Origin: Alkalihalobacillus sp047302405
GTDB taxonomy: Bacteria > Bacillota > Bacilli > Bacillales > Bacillaceae_D
DNA length: 64,000 nucleotides
NCBI RefSeq assembly: GCF_047302405.1
Contig: NZ_CP154853.1
Span: 1,240,001-1,304,000 of the forward strand
Direction: 5' to 3'
The notes beneath the pieces are model-generated. The model saw only the letters and a list, made by a program, of their open reading frames with translations. It was not told the origin of the DNA and made no database searches. Below, piece by piece: positions 62,397 through 64,000 of this stretch (positions are counted from its first letter, which is position 1; every line of letters begins with the position of its first letter). The position numbers were made by a program, and so were the translations under genes.

Positions 62397-62626
62397 TTTC
62401 AAAATATGTTCTCCTCATTACAATCTGTTTTTAATAAAATTTGTCTAAAAAGTATAAAAAATGATAAAACGTATTCAAATCACGCAGATATGATATTTCA
62501 GGCTTAAAAAAACCTTAAAACTTATCCAGTTATGAAATTTTTACTAATCATTTAGTCTTATCAATTGTATAGTCCATATGAACATGGGATAATAGGTTGA
62601 ATGAAATGGAATGAAGGTGATGTCAT

Positions 62627-63736
62627 TTGAAATTCATCAAGACATTTCTTCTTTTAGTCCTATTATCAGGCTGTACGATTTATCATAGTCAACCATTACC
62701 TGAAGCTTATAACGATCTGAGAGAAAAACAGCAAGTGACAGAGCATTATTGGGAAAGTTCTGTCATCATTCCTTATCAATCTACTTACCCTTTTTATAAT
62801 GTCATAGGCTGGCTTGATTCAAGAACAATTTTAACCCTAGAAGAGTCTGAGAATGGGTCGAAAATAAGTCATTATCATCTATTTAGTAGTGAAAAGGCCA
62901 TATTTTATGAAACGCCGCACATCGTTTATGATGTTCATATAAATTCAAATCAGTCGATCATTGCCATTCAAGAGTTTAATCAAGAGAAGCAGACGGTCGA
63001 TCTTTTATTTTTAGATAGTTCTGGGGAATTGTTAATGAAATTAGAGGGGTTTGGTGAACAATACAATGTATATTTCCATCCGGATAATAAAAACGAAGTC
63101 ATAGTGACTGCTTTTTTACCGGACTGGCAACATGAATCCTATTATGTGGATATCTGGACAAATAAATTGTTGCCAATCACAATTGAGGCAGCGTATGTTC
63201 AATGGTTACCAGATGCTCATTTGGCTTATATAAAGAGGGGAATAGACGATATGAACGTGGTTGCTCCATTATATCGTTATTCGATTAAAGGAAATAAAGA
63301 AGAATATACGAATAAAGATTTGATTGAGTATCAATATTTCGGGAATTCATTGTCTTTGCATATTGCGGTGGAGACGATTTATGATGAGAATTCGGTTTAT
63401 TCCTTTTATCGGGATTCCAAGCATGTAAAAGATTTAGAAATACCGATTTTAAGTACTCACTCTAACCAGTGGTGGATCCCATTTTTTGATTATGGAAAAA
63501 AAACGAACTTTTTTTATTATTTCAAGCCTAAGTATAGTAGTGATTATTATAGCTATGATCAAGGGTTTGAATTAAGACAATTCTCGCTTGAAACCGGTGA
63601 AGACAAGTTTTTAATGGAATGGCAGGAAAATGTGCCATTACAATTGTCACCAGATGAAAACTTTTTACTCATAGGTACCCAGTTCGAACAAATTCTACGT
63701 TTAGATGATCTTGAGATATCAGTGAGTATTGAATAG
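62627..63736 (+). CDS. yqgU: YqgU-like lipoprotein
   Basis: A 369-aa exported lipoprotein: signal KFIKTFLLLVLLSGC with lipobox LSGC (Cys16), then a repetitive beta-rich domain that looks like a beta-propeller (VIGWLDSRTILTLEE, DVHINSNQSIIAIQEF, QLSPDENFLLIGTQFEQILRL). It corresponds to B. subtilis YqgU; the function is unknown. The start is TTG at 62627 after AAGGTGAT. Confidence 0.82.
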   Translation: MKFIKTFLLLVLLSGCTIYHSQPLPEAYNDLREKQQVTEHYWESSVIIPYQSTYPFYNVIGWLDSRTILTLEESENGSKISHYHLFSSEKAIFYETPHIVYDVHINSNQSIIAIQEFNQEKQTVDLLFLDSSGELLMKLEGFGEQYNVYFHPDNKNEVIVTAFLPDWQHESYYVDIWTNKLLPITIEAAYVQWLPDAHLAYIKRGIDDMNVVAPLYRYSIKGNKEEYTNKDLIEYQYFGNSLSLHIAVETIYDENSVYSFYRDSKHVKDLEIPILSTHSNQWWIPFFDYGKKTNFFYYFKPKYSSDYYSYDQGFELRQFSLETGEDKFLMEWQENVPLQLSPDENFLLIGTQFEQILRLDDLEISVSIE

Positions 63737-63806
63737 TCTTTCCCTTGATTTTTATTGGGCATCTGTCATAATGAAAGGGTAAATAATTTTATATTTTACG
63801 AGAAAA

Positions 63807-63899
63807 CTAGGGGTGCTTATCTTGAATAAGCTGAGAAAAAGGTGGTTCCTTTTACCCTTTTAACCTGATCTGGATCATACCAGCGTAGGGAAGTTGATG
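63807..63899 (+). promoter_or_regulatory. TPP riboswitch (THI box)
   Basis: AGGGGTGC...GCTGAGAA and the strongly conserved ACCTGATCTGGATCATACC followed by AGCGTAGGGAAG are the two halves of the thiamine pyrophosphate aptamer. It controls the gene starting at 63993. Confidence 0.97.
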
Positions 63900-63921
63900 C
63901 TTGTTATGATTTTGTATGAGT

Positions 63922-63960
63922 AGCCGCGCTTCTTTCCTATTGAATGAAGTGTGGTTTTTT
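63922..63960 (+). terminator. Riboswitch expression platform terminator
   Basis: CCGCGCTTC pairs with GAAGTGTGG (nine pairs, two G-U), then TTTTTTATATTTTG. It lies between the aptamer and the gene start, as expected for transcriptional control by TPP. Confidence 0.85.
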
Positions 63961-63992
63961 ATATTTTGTTAAAAATGTAGGAGTGATAAAAC

Positions 63993-64000
63993 ATGAAAGA
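63993..64000 (+). CDS. Start of a thiamine-related gene (truncated)
   Basis: ATGAAAGA at the right edge, preceded by GTAGGAGTGAT, an excellent ribosome binding site. Only two codons and two bases are inside the window. Position behind a TPP riboswitch implies a thiamine biosynthesis or transport gene; which one cannot be told. Confidence 0.7.

Overview
This 64 kb window comes from an AT-rich, endospore-forming Bacillaceae chromosome (Firmicutes). Gene order closely follows the Bacillus subtilis segment cdd-era-recO-glyQS-yqfL-dnaG-sigA-cccA-trmK-yqfO-ispH-cshB-nfo-zur-ispG-sodA-pbpA-rpmG-yqgN-gluP-yqgQ-glcK-yqgU. A GerA/SpoVAF-type germination gene, strong Shine-Dalgarno sequences, frequent TTG/GTG starts, a T-box and a 6S RNA agree with this. 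An NhaC antiporter and membrane-anchored cytochrome c-550 would suit an alkaliphilic or salt-tolerant Bacillus, but that is an inference.

Layout. 1-15034: core information genes (cdd end, era, yqzL, recO, T-box glyQS, yqfL, yqxD, dnaG, sigA, cccA, trmK, yqfO); a manganese catalase and a DUF2642 gene sit between recO and glyQ. 15035-22354: a 51-bp tandem repeat array, ispH, a CarD-type regulator, yqfQ, the helicase cshB, a frameshifted nfo, yqfT and an orphan sporulation-type histidine kinase. 22680-33269: lytic transglycosylase, a Zur-boxed zinc ABC operon with two permeases plus zur, yqfW/X, ispG, yqfZ, an MFS pump, ypuA, a second 51-bp repeat array and an NfeD protein. 33371-40573: yqgB, a four-tRNA cluster, sodA, yqgE, 6S RNA, pbpA. 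41011-47632: an alpha-glucan/polysaccharide operon (DUF4912 protein, GH57-GT4 fusion, nucleotidyltransferase fused to a dead-looking sugar mutase, and a lone GH15 N-terminal domain). 47741-54836: rpmG, yqgN, DUF92, ThiF/MoeB, nhaC, HAD and gluP. 54838-58852: an accessory block with a gene split by an IS200-type element, a SpoVAF-like gene and a miniature inverted-repeat element. 59010-64000: yqgQ, glcK, aspA, yqgU and a TPP riboswitch ahead of a thiamine gene that runs off the end.

Main unusual points: (1) a dispersed miniature element with 14-17 bp inverted ends, direct repeats and a conserved internal hairpin, in four intergenic copies; (2) two arrays of the same 51-bp tandem repeat 17 kb apart; (3) a 739-bp IS200/IS605 insertion whose in-silico removal restores an open frame exactly; (4) the polysaccharide operon, with a probable CTG start, a cre-like site, a degenerate mutase and a truncated GH15; (5) a one-base deletion in an A-run that breaks nfo. 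No CRISPR array, prophage or rRNA gene was seen.
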